A DNA stretch of 64,000 bases. Source: Nigrospora sphaerica (lineage: Eukaryota > Ascomycota > Sordariomycetes > Amphisphaeriales > Apiosporaceae). The stretch's first letter is position 1. Each line of letters begins with the position of its first letter. The stretch spans positions 8,122,001 through 8,186,000 of the forward strand of contig JAGVVL010000002.1 of NCBI GenBank assembly GCA_018287875.1. Reading direction: 5' to 3'. This document shows, one piece after another, positions 33,752-46,624 of this stretch. The notes beneath the pieces are model-generated. The model was not told where the DNA came from, ran no database searches, and saw only the letters and a list, made by a program, of their open reading frames with translations. The translations under genes and the position numbers were made by a program.

Positions 33752-35255
33752 CTAGTCCATCTGGTTTTCGTAGCCCTCGGGCTTGTCGAGGCCGTTTAGC
33801 TCAAAGTATCTCGATGTGCCTGTGGGCTGTGGTTAGCAGTCTGCAATTTGGGTGCGCGGTGCTGTAGGGGTGGCGGTGACTTACAAGAGTAGCCCTTCCA
33901 GTCAAAGTTGTCCTTGGGGTTGCAGTGGCAACGCAGTTCCAGGCGCTTCTTCTCGCCCGTCGGGCAGTGCGTGAAGGGGACGTGGTAGTAGGCAATGTCG
34001 TTGAAGAAGTGGATCTCCTCCTTCTTCAGCAGCAGGCCGGCGGCGATGGAGTGGACGGGCGCGTCGCCCCACCGCTCGTAGAAGAAACCGCCGTCGCGGT
34101 CAAGCGTGTTGAAGAAGTCGGTGTACGCCTGGCCGCGCAGCCAGTTCAGGTTGCCGACCTCGAAATTGGACCAGAAGTGGCAGTTGTTGTACGTGTCGCC
34201 GCCGTCGTCGCTGATGAAGCCCATCGAGTTGCCCTCGACAATGTGCTGGGGGAAGTTCTTGATGAACTTCTTGGTGCTGTCCCAGAGCGTCGGGATGGTC
34301 TCCTTGTACTCGTACAGGCTGAGCACGAAACTGTACTTCTTCTTGTGCTCGGCCATGTAGCGGAAGGGGTCGTAGTGGATATCGCAGAAGAGCTCGACGC
34401 TGGGCTCGACGCGCCAGTACCACTCGTAGTTCTTCATCAGCTCCTGTTGGAAGAAGAAGCCTGACTCGAAGCGGCACATGTGGCGATAGCTGACCGAATC
34501 GCCGTAAATGATTTTGCGCTCGGCCATATCCTCGCGAACCTTGCGCGCCTTGTCCTGGTCAATCCATTCGGGGAACGACCAGTGCTCCTTGGGAATCTCG
34601 CCGTAGTGCGTCTTGCCCGAGACCAGAGAGGTGGTAACCTTCTTGAACGTCTCATCGAACGGCTTGTCGTTGAGGAAGACCCAGTCGTAGTTGTAGCGCT
34701 TGTTGAAGCGGTCCTCGACCTGGCGGATCGAGCGGGCAATCTCCCAAACGTCCTGGTTGCGGGCCAGGGTAACAAAGGTAGCGTTCATACGGGGCCCGGG
34801 AGCAGTGGACATAAGGTTGTTCCAGCCGGCGTCGGCGGGGGTCATGGCCATGGGCGCCTCGGCGAGATCATGGAACGAGGTAGACGCGCCGGAGCCCTTG
34901 GTGAGGCCGGAGCTGCCCGAGCCGCTCTTCAGCGTCTCCTGCTTCTGGATTTCCGCGCCCTTGGTGCCGGCGCCCGTCATGCCGTCTCCGGTGCGCCCGC
35001 TGCTGCTCATCGATCCATGGTCGACCCCAAAGGCATCCGGTTTCAACGGAACGGATTCGTACGAAGAGTGCGAAACGAAGTAAAGAACGGCGAGAAACTA
35101 GCGTGGCAGTCCCGGTCAGTACCACCACCGCTGAACTGGGGATGTTGACAATAGTCATGTCGCCACTGACGCCGTGTGCAGGGAGGGTGCAGGAAGGAAC
35201 TCACGAAGAACGCGAAGAGCACGTATCGCACGATACGAGCGTTTCCGGCCGCCAT
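33752..35255 (-). CDS. KTR/KRE2-family alpha-1,2-mannosyltransferase (GT15)
   Basis: A Golgi type II membrane enzyme that adds alpha-1,2-mannose to N- and O-glycans with GDP-mannose. Exons (minus) 35255-35205, 35097-33885 and 33819-33752 give 443 aa. The short first exon plus the second make the signal anchor ([10 protein letters not shown] then [10 protein letters not shown]), followed by a Ser/Gly/Lys-rich stem to about residue 85. The catalytic domain opens with [17 protein letters not shown] and carries [13 protein letters not shown], the family signature [28 protein letters not shown] and [11 protein letters not shown]. The last exon gives the family ending [19 protein letters not shown]; reading through the last intron would instead add an unrelated tail. 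Length is close to other KTR proteins. Which linkage it makes cannot be told from sequence. Confidence 0.94.
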
Positions 35256-38200
35256 CTTGACCGAGCGCTCGAAACGAGGCGCGGATCAGGAATGGTGCGA
35301 CGAAAGAAGAAGGGCTGCCGTGGTAGCCGGTGGGCAGAAACAGCGGCGACGAAAGGGGGCTTTCCCAGACGAGGGACGGGCGAAAGATGCTTGTTTGGCG
35401 GGTTGGGGAAAACTAGATCATCTCTCTCCTTCTAGGTGTCCAAAAGGGCAGCGCAAGGGTTCAAGAAAGAGAGTATGAACAGAAGATGGGTGTGCCTGGA
35501 GAAGGAAGGGAAGAAAGAGACTTGAGCGAGTAGCCGAACGGGTACGCGAGGGGGGCAATATAACGTTTGCCCGCGACGGACAGGGAGTAGCTGCAGAAAG
35601 AAGAACGGCTTGGATAGGTGGGTGGCAGATGGCCTAAAAAAAGAGCGGTAGTATTAAGTTGAAGGTGGTGGAGGGATGGATCGACCGCGCGTTTTTGGGC
35701 TGGAAGCTGGGACCTGGGGGGGCCGCTGTAGTGAAGAAGGTAGAGACGGGTGATGATGGCTCGTGGGGTTGCGGGAGGGGGTAATTGGAATCAATCATCT
35801 ACTCAGGATTATAAGACACGCAGCGGTGACGGGGGCCCAGATCACGAAATTCACTGAACTTATTTCACCCTTCCCGCGCGTCCCTTTTCCCGCCGACGCA
35901 CGCGATGCCGCCATCGTCTGGACGCCTCGGAGCAACTCGAGTGGGAGGGCGGGCGAGGCCGGAAATCCCATCTTTTTCCCAGGAGGCAACTTCTCAGGGA
36001 CGCGGTAGGTACCGCTCCAACGCGCGGGTCCAGGGGCCACCATCTGCCAGCAGGGGCTGCAGGGCAGGCAACAACAGGGGTTTCTGGAAGGCCTGCAGAG
36101 CTGGTACGGCGCCCGGCCCTTGTTAGCGCGCTGGAGAAAAGAACAACGAGGCCCGCGGAGCAACTTCTGCGCCTTTACCGCCTCCAGCTTAGCCGCTTCC
36201 CAAACCCCCCGGTACGTGGCCTGGGTGGATTGGGGAACACTCGTGATGGCATTGTCCAATATGGCGTCTCCGCCGAAACGCTGCATGTCTTTCGCCTGTT
36301 TAATTCCTCTGTACGAGGTCTTGCCCCGCGGCGCTCTTGGAACAAGCCGTCCCAGCCCGCCCGCCAACCAACCCGCCCGCCAACCAACCCGGTGAGCCCA
36401 GCAGAACCGGGACGGCATCGCGCTAGGCCCTGACGATGCTGGCGGTGATCAGGACACATATACTTTGTACATGAAGTTCCCATCACTCTCCGCCTGTTCC
36501 AGGGGTATAGGTGGGTGACTATCATCTGCCGCGTCTGGTAGCCATTCCCCGGTGGCGAGCCAAGCACTCGAGCTTCTCTCTTGGGCACGGCGTGGGAGGT
36601 GACGGATGGAGGAAGGTGTACCTAAATGTACTTTACATATTACCTAAAGTACGAAGTTTAGGGAGGAAATGAGATTGCCCCTACCCTGTACCCCTCCATT
36701 GCTAGCCCGCCTATCGTCCAACTCAAAATACTTGGGGTACTTGGGGCAACGCCCTCATATGTGCTCCCTACTCAGTACCTCTGCATAGTGAATGCAGCGT
36801 CGCGACCGGACCATGCCTCACATGCCCAGCCAAACCACAATGCCACCGCAACTTATCTCGGCCCTCCAATATCATATCCCCCGCGGATAACACGGCCGTC
36901 GCCATGCCGGGTCCGTGGCCAATTGAGGGCGGAGAGTGCTGCCGCTTCGCACCCGCCATTACCAGACTCAGAACAAGAGCGGTAGCAAGCAGCTCACAAC
37001 AGCCTGCCGTGTTCGAGTGGCCAGCCGAAGTCCCTTTTCCCAAGAACAGGTCGTCCTAATGAAGCCATCCCAAGGCCTTTGCGCCCCGAAGTACAAATGC
37101 CAAGGCCTACAAACTTGGGTACATACTCGTGTAACGTTGCAGGTCCGACGAGGGCTCCTAATTCCCCTTTACGGTCTGATATCGATGCCCTACCCCAGTT
37201 TCCCGGTTCCGCCTATCGAAATCTGCGGCTTGTACCAAAATAGAGTGTAGGAAAAGTGGACGGGCCAGCTGGAGCAAGCCTATTTGGCATTGGTAACGCT
37301 ATCGCGACATCAGGCCAGACCTGGGGACGAGGCATCTCGTGGGGAAACCCTCCCCCGGATGCACAGGTGGCTATCGGGTGGACGCGTCTTCCATCGTCAC
37401 GATGGCCACCTTTGGTACCCGAGGCTTCGGTCGGGCGATGTAAGGTGAGCCGCGCCACACCACACGTCCCGACGGGCGGCCTGCGTCACCACCCCTCCGT
37501 TGTCCCACATGGCATGCCCCTTCACATGGGACGCCGGACTTTGACAGCTTCGGGACTCCCGGGGGACCCCGAAGTAAACGGGCGGCTAAGGTCCTCACCC
37601 TGACCGGTGTCCTCCCTTCCATGTCGATACTAATGGCGATCATAACGGCCGTGCAGGGCGGCTGGGGTGTGTGCTCGACGCTACCTCACGCCTCCCGTCA
37701 GACATTCCATCCTCCTTAGAGAGGAGAGTGCTTGATCCGCACGACAGGGCGGCGCTAGGTAGGCTGGGGACCCTGAAATACCAGGACTTGGGGCTCGACC
37801 ATGTGCCATCCTCGTAGGCAATATATAACGTTTGACTCGTTGCGCCTTGCAGAGTCTACCTGAAGATGTTAAGCCGTTTCGTCTTCCAGATATTTGGTCC
37901 AACCCGCGCCTTGCCCGATTAATCGGTCCCCGAGTTAGTTAAGTAGTGCTTACGCACGACCTACAGAACAACAGTGACTGGGCATCTGTCATGCGGTTTT
38001 GTACCGACATCCGCCGGCGGGCGTCGCTTATAGTCATGTGCCGCGGCGCTGATCCTGCCTGCACCATCATCGTTATTGGCTTCAATGTCGTGGATCGAGA
38101 AGTATATATTTAGTATTTGCCCTTTTGACGACAATGCTTACTTACCTCTCAGTGTAAAACCTTGCCCCGGAGGCGTAAGCAGGCCACGAAGAAGCGAAGC

Positions 38201-39677
38201 AGTCCACGAAGAAGCGATGCAGTCACCACCGTAGTCGTTGCGACTAGCTCACAAGGTCTCGACAACTTCCTTCATATCGTCCCTGCCCCAACCTCGTGGA
38301 TTTGCTTCTTTTCTCTGAAACGTTTCGCACCCGTGGCTTCTTCTCTGGCATGCAGAGGGTATGCGCCGACCAGGAGGCGACTGTGCGGCAATGCCGCGGA
38401 CTTTTCGTGCTTTGAGTAGGTACCTACTGCGATACTGGTGCTGGCCCATACCCTTTCCAGGGCTACTTTGGAGGCTTTGAAGCTCTTGCAATTGCCGCTT
38501 TTTCTGGAAACCCCCAGCTCAGAGGTGGCATGCTGCCCACCGTGGGTGTTAATTGACCCCACGACATGGTACCTAAGTACTGTATTGCCGGTGTTGAAGT
38601 GGGGGGCTTACCTAGCTTAACCTCCCGGCCTGGATTAATCATGATGCCGACAGAGGTCGTTTGTCCCTGGCCCACTTTTTGCCTGACGACAGTTGGTGGG
38701 AAAGCAAACCCGCCTGGAGGCCAGCACGAGGCCCAGCAGCAATAATAAATCATCATCACCCGATGTGTGCCCGCCAGCCACTACCTTGGGTGTGTTGATT
38801 GTTCCCAAGCGACCGTCGCAGAAAACCATCGTTCTGGCCGTCCCTACGTTGCCTGTCCTGTGGTCACCGACCTTCGCTTCCCACCCACGTCCGCCCTTCT
38901 CCTTCGTGTCCTGCCTTGGCCGAAATCGCGCCGCGCCGTTGCGACCAATTTGGGTTCCAGGGCTTGCGCCAAATCGACGAGTCGCTGTACGTTTTATCGC
39001 ATCATGAACCAGAACCCCAACAACACGGTGTTACAGCTTCATCACGGCATAGTCTAAGTGTGAGTGCCTTCCGATGTTCTTGGCCGTTTCTTTCTGCCCA
39101 ATTCCATGTTCCCTCTGGACGTCATGCGTCGGGCAGCCCGGGTGGTGGAAGGGGGGGCTCCAGCTACCTACACTCGATGGGCCACATCAAGCATCCATGC
39201 CCCGCGTCGGGACGGGCTCACCCTCGCGGACGCCGTACGGTTTGCGCGATGGCTCAACCACGATGCATGCGCCTGCACCTGCCAGCACTCGTCTCTTCTG
39301 CGCTCCCATGTTTGCTCAGGCCAAAGACTCGCCTGAATGCGGGCATTGATCATTTGCACCTTCCTTGAAGGCCCCCATTTCTCCATGCTGATTGCCTTGC
39401 GGGGCATCATTCATGGCGGGTGCAGCCCGCTGATAATCCCTCTCTGCCCACAACACACTCGATCCAGGCGAAGCTTATGGGGAGCTAGGGCCTTTATCTA
39501 CCCAACTGCTCCCCTTCTTTGCACCTCCGCTGCCGTCTCGGGAACCCAATCTCTACTCTCCATTCCCTACTAACCCGCTCCAGTACCTAGCGAACTCTCT
39601 GCTTCATATACACCGGAGCTCTCTTGTCGCTGCCTGTGGAACCCCCCAACGTCCAAGGCCGACATCAGACCGCCGCC
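35256..39677. other. Long intergenic region before PAT1
   Basis: About 4.4 kb without a supported gene. The left end is the mannosyltransferase promoter, with A/G-rich sequence; the right end (38700-39677) is C/T-rich and likely PAT1 promoter and leader. Two small tandem repeats were seen: a 16-bp unit cccgcccgccaaccaa twice near 36357-36390, and a 20-bp unit containing acgaagaagcg twice near 38185-38222. The many small open frames show no motifs. Confidence 0.5.
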
Positions 39678-42293
39678 ATGGCTGGCCACAACCCAGCCGC
39701 CCCTGGCTTTAGCCAGTCGTACGACCCCTTCGCCGATCTCTCCAAGTACGACGATGATCTCGAAGCCATGAACTACGCCGAGAACTACGACGGGCTAGGC
39801 GACCAGCTGGACGAGACCAACGATGCCTTCAATGACGACACTTTCGGCGGAGACGACGGTGGTAGCTCCGAGGCGCCTGTCGGCAAGGACTTCGACTTCT
39901 TCGGCGCGACTGCCAAGGTATCCAATGCCTTCGAGGAAGAGCAGATGCGCTTCCAGCGTCATCAGCCTTTTTCCAAGAAGCCCGCGGCCCCAGCCAACTA
40001 CGGGCCTGCTAGTTACTATCCTCCTCAACCCCGAGCTGCTCGGAGTGGCTACGAAAAGTACCGCGAGGCTGAGCCGACCGCGGACCTTCAGATCGACGCC
40101 TCCATTTGGGGGCCTGTCGCCAAAAAGCCTGCCACGCCTGCCGCACCCGCCGCCACGACGCCCAGCCAATATGCAGCTCAGCCCGCTTCGCGTAAGATGA
40201 TGAGTCTGGAGGAGGTCGAGGCCGCTATGCGTGCGCAGGCCGCCACCAAGTCCGTAACGCCGCAACCTCAGCATGCCCAGCCCCATATGCAGTCTTTCCA
40301 ACAGACACCAGTCCAGCAGTACCAGGTGCCTTTCCCCCAGGCAGACTACCGAGCACAGCAAGCCGAGCTCCAAGCTCAGCAGGCCTTTCTTCAAGCCCAA
40401 GATGGACGCTTTGCGCACCAGGGCCAGGCCCACTCGCCGGTCCAGGCCCAGGTCCACGGCATGGCTAGTCCTCATAGCCACCCTGTGACTATCCTGCAGC
40501 GTCCTTCGTCCAAGCACACGCCTCAGGCCAGCCCCAACGTGCCCAGCCCGCTGTCCCAGGCGCAGCAACAGCCTCCCACCATGGCCCCGACTCAGATTTT
40601 GCAAAATCCCAACCGCCTGTCTGGAGAAGGTGCTCGCATGGGTGCTCATGGACACGCTGGCTACCCGAACCACCGTTCGCATAGTTCGTCTGGCCGTGCT
40701 CAGCAGGGCCAACAGCAGCAGGTTATAACGCATCCTTCTCAGCTATCTGGCTTGACCGACCAAGAGAAGGCGGCTTTCCTCGAGGCGGAGGCCAGACGCG
40801 CCAAGCGAAACCACAAGATCTTCGTTTTATCCAAGGACAATGGCCTTATGACTCCCCATGATAAGAACTTCATTACCAGGATTCAGCTTCAGCAGCTTGT
40901 GTCGGCCACGGGTGACCCCAGCGAATATGGCACGGATGCGGCGCTTAACGAGGACTTCTACTACCAGGTCCATAGCTCACTTAGGGCCGGCAGACCCAAC
41001 CCCAACCAGCCTCTCAACAACTTCGCTCAGACCTATCTCTTCCAGACGGGCAACCGACACGGCGGCATGCGACGCGGCCATCGCGGCCCTGAGAACCACA
41101 TGCAGCGCATGGAGCAGCAGGTTCAGCGCGCCGTCGAAGCCGCCAAGAACAAGCCCAAGAACAAGCAGCTAGTCATCGAAGGCAGCCTCGGCAAGATCTC
41201 GTTCAGCAACGCCAAAACACCCAAGCCGCTGCTGAATATCAAGCGTACCGACAGCAACGATGGCAACCGGCCTGGCACGGGCCACCGTGCTCAGAACGTG
41301 ACTGGTGTCACCGACCGCAAGGTGACGCTGCGAGCTATCGAGACCGTCTATAACACCCTGATGAAGATGGAGGATCACGAGCGCTCCATGCCGCCGCCTC
41401 CCAATGGGGAGCCCAGTCAGGAGCTCGTAGAGCTGCATGCCGAGTGGCAGAAAACCGCGCAGGGCCTGAACAACCAGTTGTGGGATGCGCTCAAGGTCCA
41501 CGAGCCTCTGGGAGCCAGTGCTGTGCACCCCTTCATGCTGTTCCTCTCGTACCCCAAGGGCAAGAAAGCCATTCCTCGAGTTTTCCGCCAGCTTAGCCAC
41601 GAGCAGCGCACAACCATCCTGACTCTCATCATTGTTCATCTCGACCAGCTGGACGTGGTCCAGGGGGCCCAGGTGCAGACTGGTGAGCCCATCAACCTAT
41701 CGGCCGCTATGCGCGAGAGTATCGACACCTTCTCGATGGCCGTTATGCCCCCTCTGTTCAACCTGCTGAACGACACCGAGCTCCCGATCGTAACTGCGGT
41801 GCTCGGAATCATCACGCAGCGAATCAACATCAGCCTCATCGCGCGAACGAGAATCGGCATCTCGATGTTGACCATGATTCTTAGCCGTGCTGAGATCATC
41901 AAGGAGAATGGCTTGGCCAGTGATCAAGCTTGGCAGCAGTGGTAAGTTGGGGCTCTTCCAGAGCTGACGTGTTTGACGGACGCGAGCTAACCATCCCGAA
42001 TTAGGTCCGCCGAGTTCAACAAGTTCTTCGATCATCTCGAGCCTACTCTTCCCCACATTTTCCCTGGCACCGTGACCTCGGGAGAGGATGTCTACGTTTG
42101 GCAGTTCCTTGCCGCCATTGGCATTGGCGCCGGGCCCGACGAGCAGCAGCGACTCGTGATTGCTGTCAAGGACCGTGTCATGGATACGGTAGCCCTATCC
42201 AAGACTCTGCCTGCCGACATGGCCAAGCAGCGTCTGGACAACGTCAACCTTTTCATGCGATCCATTGGACTTGACGTTGAGCTGCTTCAGTAA
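39678..42293 (+). CDS. PAT1: PAT1, mRNA decapping activator
   Basis: P-body scaffold that binds deadenylated mRNA with Lsm1-7 and promotes decapping. Exons 39678-41941 and 42005-42293 give 850 aa. The start at 39678 has a good context (gccgccatgg) and begins MAGHNPAAPGFSQSYDPFADL; the open frame extends upstream to 39624 but without an ATG. The N-terminus carries an acidic segment and the short block FDFFGATAKVSNAFEEEQ. Residues about 150-380 are disordered and rich in Gln, Pro and Ala, as usual in PAT1. The conserved middle includes KIFVLSKDNGLMTPHDKNFI and DFYYQVH, then a basic RNA-binding stretch rich in Arg, Gly and His. The C-terminal helical-repeat domain runs from about residue 560 to the end and is interrupted by the single intron at QQW|SAEFNKFF. 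Convergent with RPC37. Confidence 0.93.
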
Positions 42294-42980
42294 ACGGAGC
42301 CACGGATCTAGCTCAGGAATAGTCATATGTGCGATATACATATGTACAATTAGACCGATTATCAGCGTCAGGCCTCGTAAGGCGAGGCAGGCTTCTTTGG
42401 TGGAAGTTTTACAGCACGCAGTACCTCGGTTACAGCCTACGGCTGGCGCAGTGATTGGGCACGTACGAAGAAGCTGCGAGTTGGTTGGGGGACCCTAGCA
42501 GCGAATGTCGACTTCGCCCTTTCATTATCTGCTAAGACGCAGCAGGGAGGCAGTTCGGTGCTTCCGCGCTGGGTGCGAGGAAGAATTCGATAATGGGACA
42601 GCGTGGCTTGGATCGCACCTATGAATGCTTTCTGGCCATACGACTGCTTTCCAGGCAGGTTCATGTCACACGGGCCCTGGGATACATACCGAGGCGGGGC
42701 ACATTTTGTTGAATTAGGATCTGATACTATAGCTTGCCCATAGCGAAGAAAAGAGAGATAGTAAAAAGCGGTGATTTATTGGGCGATGACGCCTGGAAAC
42801 AATTCTTTCCTTTTTTTCCACCGAATACGTTCCCTTTATACTCCAGCGACGTCCATGGGAATAGATAAAACACCAACGCCTAGCAATGCAACCGACGGCT
42901 CTTGCGAAGCCCTTCCCCGGGGAGGGCGAATCCGCCTCCATTCCTCCCTTTGCCTTGGCGGCCCCGGCGGTGCCAAGCTA
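42294..42980. other. Convergent 3' intergenic, PAT1 / RPC37
   Basis: About 690 bp shared 3' sequence, AT-richer than either gene. No ORF is supported; the long plus-strand open frame starting at 42771 is the shadow of RPC37. Confidence 0.5.
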
Positions 42981-44455
42981 TTACTTCTTGACGGCGCCGC
43001 GTTTCGCTGCGGCTCCAGCGGGCGCGGCGGCGGCCGTGGCTTTGGCCTTGCCTTTGGCGGCGGCGGAGGCGGCGGCCGGGGTGCCGCGGAGGGTGGCGGC
43101 GGCCGGGCGGTCCTCCTCCTTCTTGACGACGAGGCCCTCCTCCTCGGCCTTGATGCCGGGCAGGACGGTGGAGCCGTAGCCCTCGAGGACGCCGGCACGG
43201 TCCTTGCCGGCGACGGCGCGCATGTAGTCCTCCTCCTGCCAGCGCGTCTGCAGCTTGACCTTTTGCTCGAGGGCCGCTTTGTCGTCGCCGTCGACGTCCA
43301 TGGCGTCGCCGGTTTGGGGTTTGGAGGGCGGGGCGTCCTCGCGCTCCTCATCGGCGGCCAGGGCGGGCCCGTAGTGCAGGGTGCGGTGGTAGAGGTCCCA
43401 GGCGGCGTCTTCGTCCTCGCCGACGTAGCGCAGCTTCTGCCACGGCTCCATCTGCACGCCGCGCAGCCGGTCCGTCATGGTCTCCGTCACGGCCTCGCCG
43501 CTGCCCGTGCCGCTCTTGATCGTCATCTGGATCGCCTTGGGCGCCGTCCCCGTCGCGCCGCCCGCCGCCCCGCCCCCGGCAGCGCCGCCGCCGCCGAGCC
43601 CCGCGGCCCCCGTCGCGCGACGTTCCTGCTCGGTCGCGGCGTCGAGGTGGTGCAGTTGCGGCCGGAGCTGGATCTCGGAGGTGGCGGGGGTGAGGTGGAG
43701 GTTCGCTGGTCCCATGTGTCAGTCGTCTCTCGCTCTCTCGCTCTCTTGCCTTCTCCCGCACTCTCTCTCTTTTGTCCACGTAGTGGGCGCGATTCGGGTG
43801 GAAGAGACTTACCGCCCTTGAAGACACCGACCATCCAGCGACAGTCATTCTTGGCGTTTCGGCCGTCACCGTCGGTAATCATACCCCCAAGGGTCTGGGT
43901 GCGCAGGACCTGGTCGCGGCGGACGGCCTCGGACCAGTCGTAGATTTCGCGGTCCTCGTCGCGGCGGCGGGCGCCCTGGCGGGCGGCGGGGACGCCGACG
44001 CCGAAGCCGCCGGCGAGGCCGTGGCTGCCGCCGCCCTTGCCGGCGAGGGAGCGGGCGAGGGCCTGGCCCCAGCGCATGCCCTTGTCGCGGTCGTAGCTGG
44101 CGTCGGCGTAGCTGAGGGGCACGTCGACCTCGAGCATGCCCTGCTGCGGCTTGATGCGCACCTCGGCCAGCCCCGCGTAGGCGTCGCGCTGCGCGCCCTG
44201 CTTGTTGGGGTGCTGCAGCACCAGCAGCTTGCGCGTCGCCGCCGGTGGCGGGTTCATGTACACGCTGTACGACGCCACCACGGGGTCCGGGTCGTCGGGG
44301 TCGATGGGCCCCGACGGCGGCGGCGCCTTGCCCGCCTCCCGCTCCTGCTGCTCCTGCTGCTCCTGCTGTTGTTTCTGCTGCTGCTCCGCCGCGGCGTCGT
44401 CGGGGCCGGTCGCGGCGTCGCCCGCCCGTGACGTACTGGCGTCGTCGATGTCCAT
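42981..44455 (-). CDS. RPC37: RNA polymerase III subunit RPC37 (RPC5-like)
   Basis: With RPC53 it forms the TFIIF-like subcomplex of RNA polymerase III, acting in termination and reinitiation. Exons (minus) 44455-43813 and 43705-42981 give 455 aa. Start chosen at MDIDDASTSRAGDAA; an in-frame Met 90 codons upstream gives an Arg/Pro-rich extension typical of untranslated leader. A Gln/Glu tract (QQQKQQQEQQEQQERE) precedes the dimerisation fold: PVVASYSVYMNPP, LLVLQHPNKQ and, across the intron, LHLTPATSEIQLRPQLHHLD, which is the best family match. The C-terminal half has an Ala/Gly linker, a helical segment (WQKLRYVGEDEDAAWDLYH) and a final Ala/Lys-rich tail with KGKAKA and KKEE. The tail is longer and lower in complexity than in yeast. 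Confidence 0.87.
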
Positions 44456-46624
44456 GGCGGGGGCGGAAAGAGGCTTCGTGTGGTTGGTCGGCGGTGAACG
44501 GTAGGGAAGAATGCCTCTGCGACGGGAAGAGGCGTCGAAACAGCGCTGGCGACAAAGAGAAGGAGGGGCACGCGAAGCTTGGCCGCTTCGTCGCCGGTCG
44601 GGCTGAACTGGTGGGATGGGATGGGACGGGGATTGAAAATTTAGTGGAGCTCTCGGTGCTCTATCGACGGCCCGCTCGAGCTTATCGACATTACTCCATT
44701 CTAATGAAAGTATAACGGAAGCCACATGCTTATGAGCAGGTACTGCTGGAATCTACGTGCCATCCGGTCTGTAGAATAATCGTTGTTCCCCCAATATTGC
44801 GGTTGCAAGATTTATTGGCCAACACATCATTCGGCTAGGCTCCTGAAGATCTTCACGACTGAAGAGCAGTCATGTTTTGTTCCATTTCGCTTTTGGGGAT
44901 TCTAATGTTTTATGATCATGCCGCTCAAAACCTCCAACCGGGGCCGGATATTATAGCTTGCTCAGTTATACGCCACCAGTTCGACTTCTTTACGTGTAAA
45001 GGTGATTCTGTCGTAGGCGGAAGAAGTGTACCGAAATTATTCGATCTTTTTCATTCCTAAGGGGGAATTGACCCCGGCGCCCATTAGAGGGCTGCCTAAG
45101 GAATCATTCTCGAAGTAGCCGTACAAGCCTGCTACTCTTGTCATTTGAAATGATATTCCGTTCGACCAGTGTACAGGCTTGCAATCATGTTTCTATGATG
45201 AATATTACAGTTGTTAGATCTTGTGGCTTCGTTACAGTACCCCCCAAGGTACTTACTTCCAACGTAACTACGGAGGCTTAACCACCAGTACTCGGGGTAT
45301 TCCCGGTCCTCCACCACTGGCGGGTTACCAGAGGATGACCCGACAATAGCGCGGCCTCGCATTTAATTCGCTCAGTGCCGGTTTAATAATACAAGAATCC
45401 AGTCGCCGGCTGACATTGAACCATTGCCCCGTCACCACATGATCAATACCAGCCAGAAGTGGCTACCCGGGCGACGGGGAGTCCCGGGCTTTTCCCACCT
45501 ATTCATTACTCAGCGGAAGCGCGCAATCTAAATGGTAGTTCGGAGTACATTTAACGAGCAGAAGTATAAATAGCCGGCCGACGACATGGGGACTATCTAT
45601 AAAGCGTTGACCGCGGTCCAGACGCCCCGTTGACGGAACCGGTCACGTCGAGGAAACATCCTACAGCCACTTGTTGACCCGGCGGCGAGAGCGCCGATGT
45701 ATATATATACCTTGGCCTATCCCTTCCCAAGTCCACGGCTACGGGGACCCAAGCCAAGCCGAGTGGGGTAAGCGAGAGGCTCGAGAAGACAGAAGGACGT
45801 GGCGATCGAGATGGCTTCATTGAGCCGGGCATCAACTCAAACAAGACCTGGGTTTCCACCACCGTTTTTCCGGTCAGCGGGCTTAGGTGGTATCCCGAGT
45901 CTGGTCTTCCAGCCCTGGCGCTGTTGGTATTACGCAACCGAGAATGCTCCAAGTCTTGGACTACGTCGTTGCCAAGGGGCCAGACGAGGCCAAGGCAAGC
46001 CACACGGCGGCCGCGACCCCAATTGCGCCCGCCCGCAATACACCCTCAGCAAACCCCGGCTTTTTCTCTCTCGCGCCAGGCGATCTGCAGCAGGCATCGG
46101 TTACCCATCTTTCGCGTGAAGGGGTCGACGAAGGAAATGTGTACGCACCGCTGCCTCGGGGCCCAGGGCAGCATGTCGCGTGATGTCAAGGGGGAGAGCC
46201 GGGCGCTCGCTACAAAAAGCCCGCCATAGCTGCTGCATACTTCACACACAGGTGCGGCACTCGCAACAGACGAAATGACGTCAAGGGGGCTTGGCCTGCT
46301 CACTGCGCGGCGCGACCCCGGGTAAGAGAACGGATGGCAAGAGCAGAGCCCAGGGCTTGTCGGGGAATATAAGCTTCCTCGTGCTTCTTGTTCAAGGCTC
46401 TTAACGTGGGGCCCTTGAGCGACTTGGTCTCTTAGTATTCTTGGTTGTCTCTCAGCAACGCCTCGGCGGCTTCCTTCAGTCCCCCCCTACCCACAAGGAA
46501 AGAGTCGACAGGCCGACTCTCCGGACCGACCAGCCCCCCCTTCCCGCCCGTGTAGATCGGGCCGGCTCTCTGTTCTCTCCCGGCTGCCCGTCCCTTTTCC
46601 CCTTCCCCTCCCTCAGGCTCGACC
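44456..46624. other. Intergenic between RPC37 and MFS transporter
   Basis: About 2.2 kb without a supported gene. Left 300 bp: RPC37 promoter and leader. 44750-45560 is AT-richer with no motifs. 46400-46624 is C/T-rich and probably the MFS promoter and leader. Confidence 0.5.

Noticed and set aside
33796..33884. Alternative mannosyltransferase C-terminus ([14 protein letters not shown])
   Set aside because: It is intron read-through; splicing gives the conserved [13 protein letters not shown] ending.
44456..44725. N-terminal extension of RPC37 from an upstream in-frame Met
   Set aside because: The extension is Arg/Pro/Ser-rich with no conserved pattern, and MDIDDAS is the plausible start.
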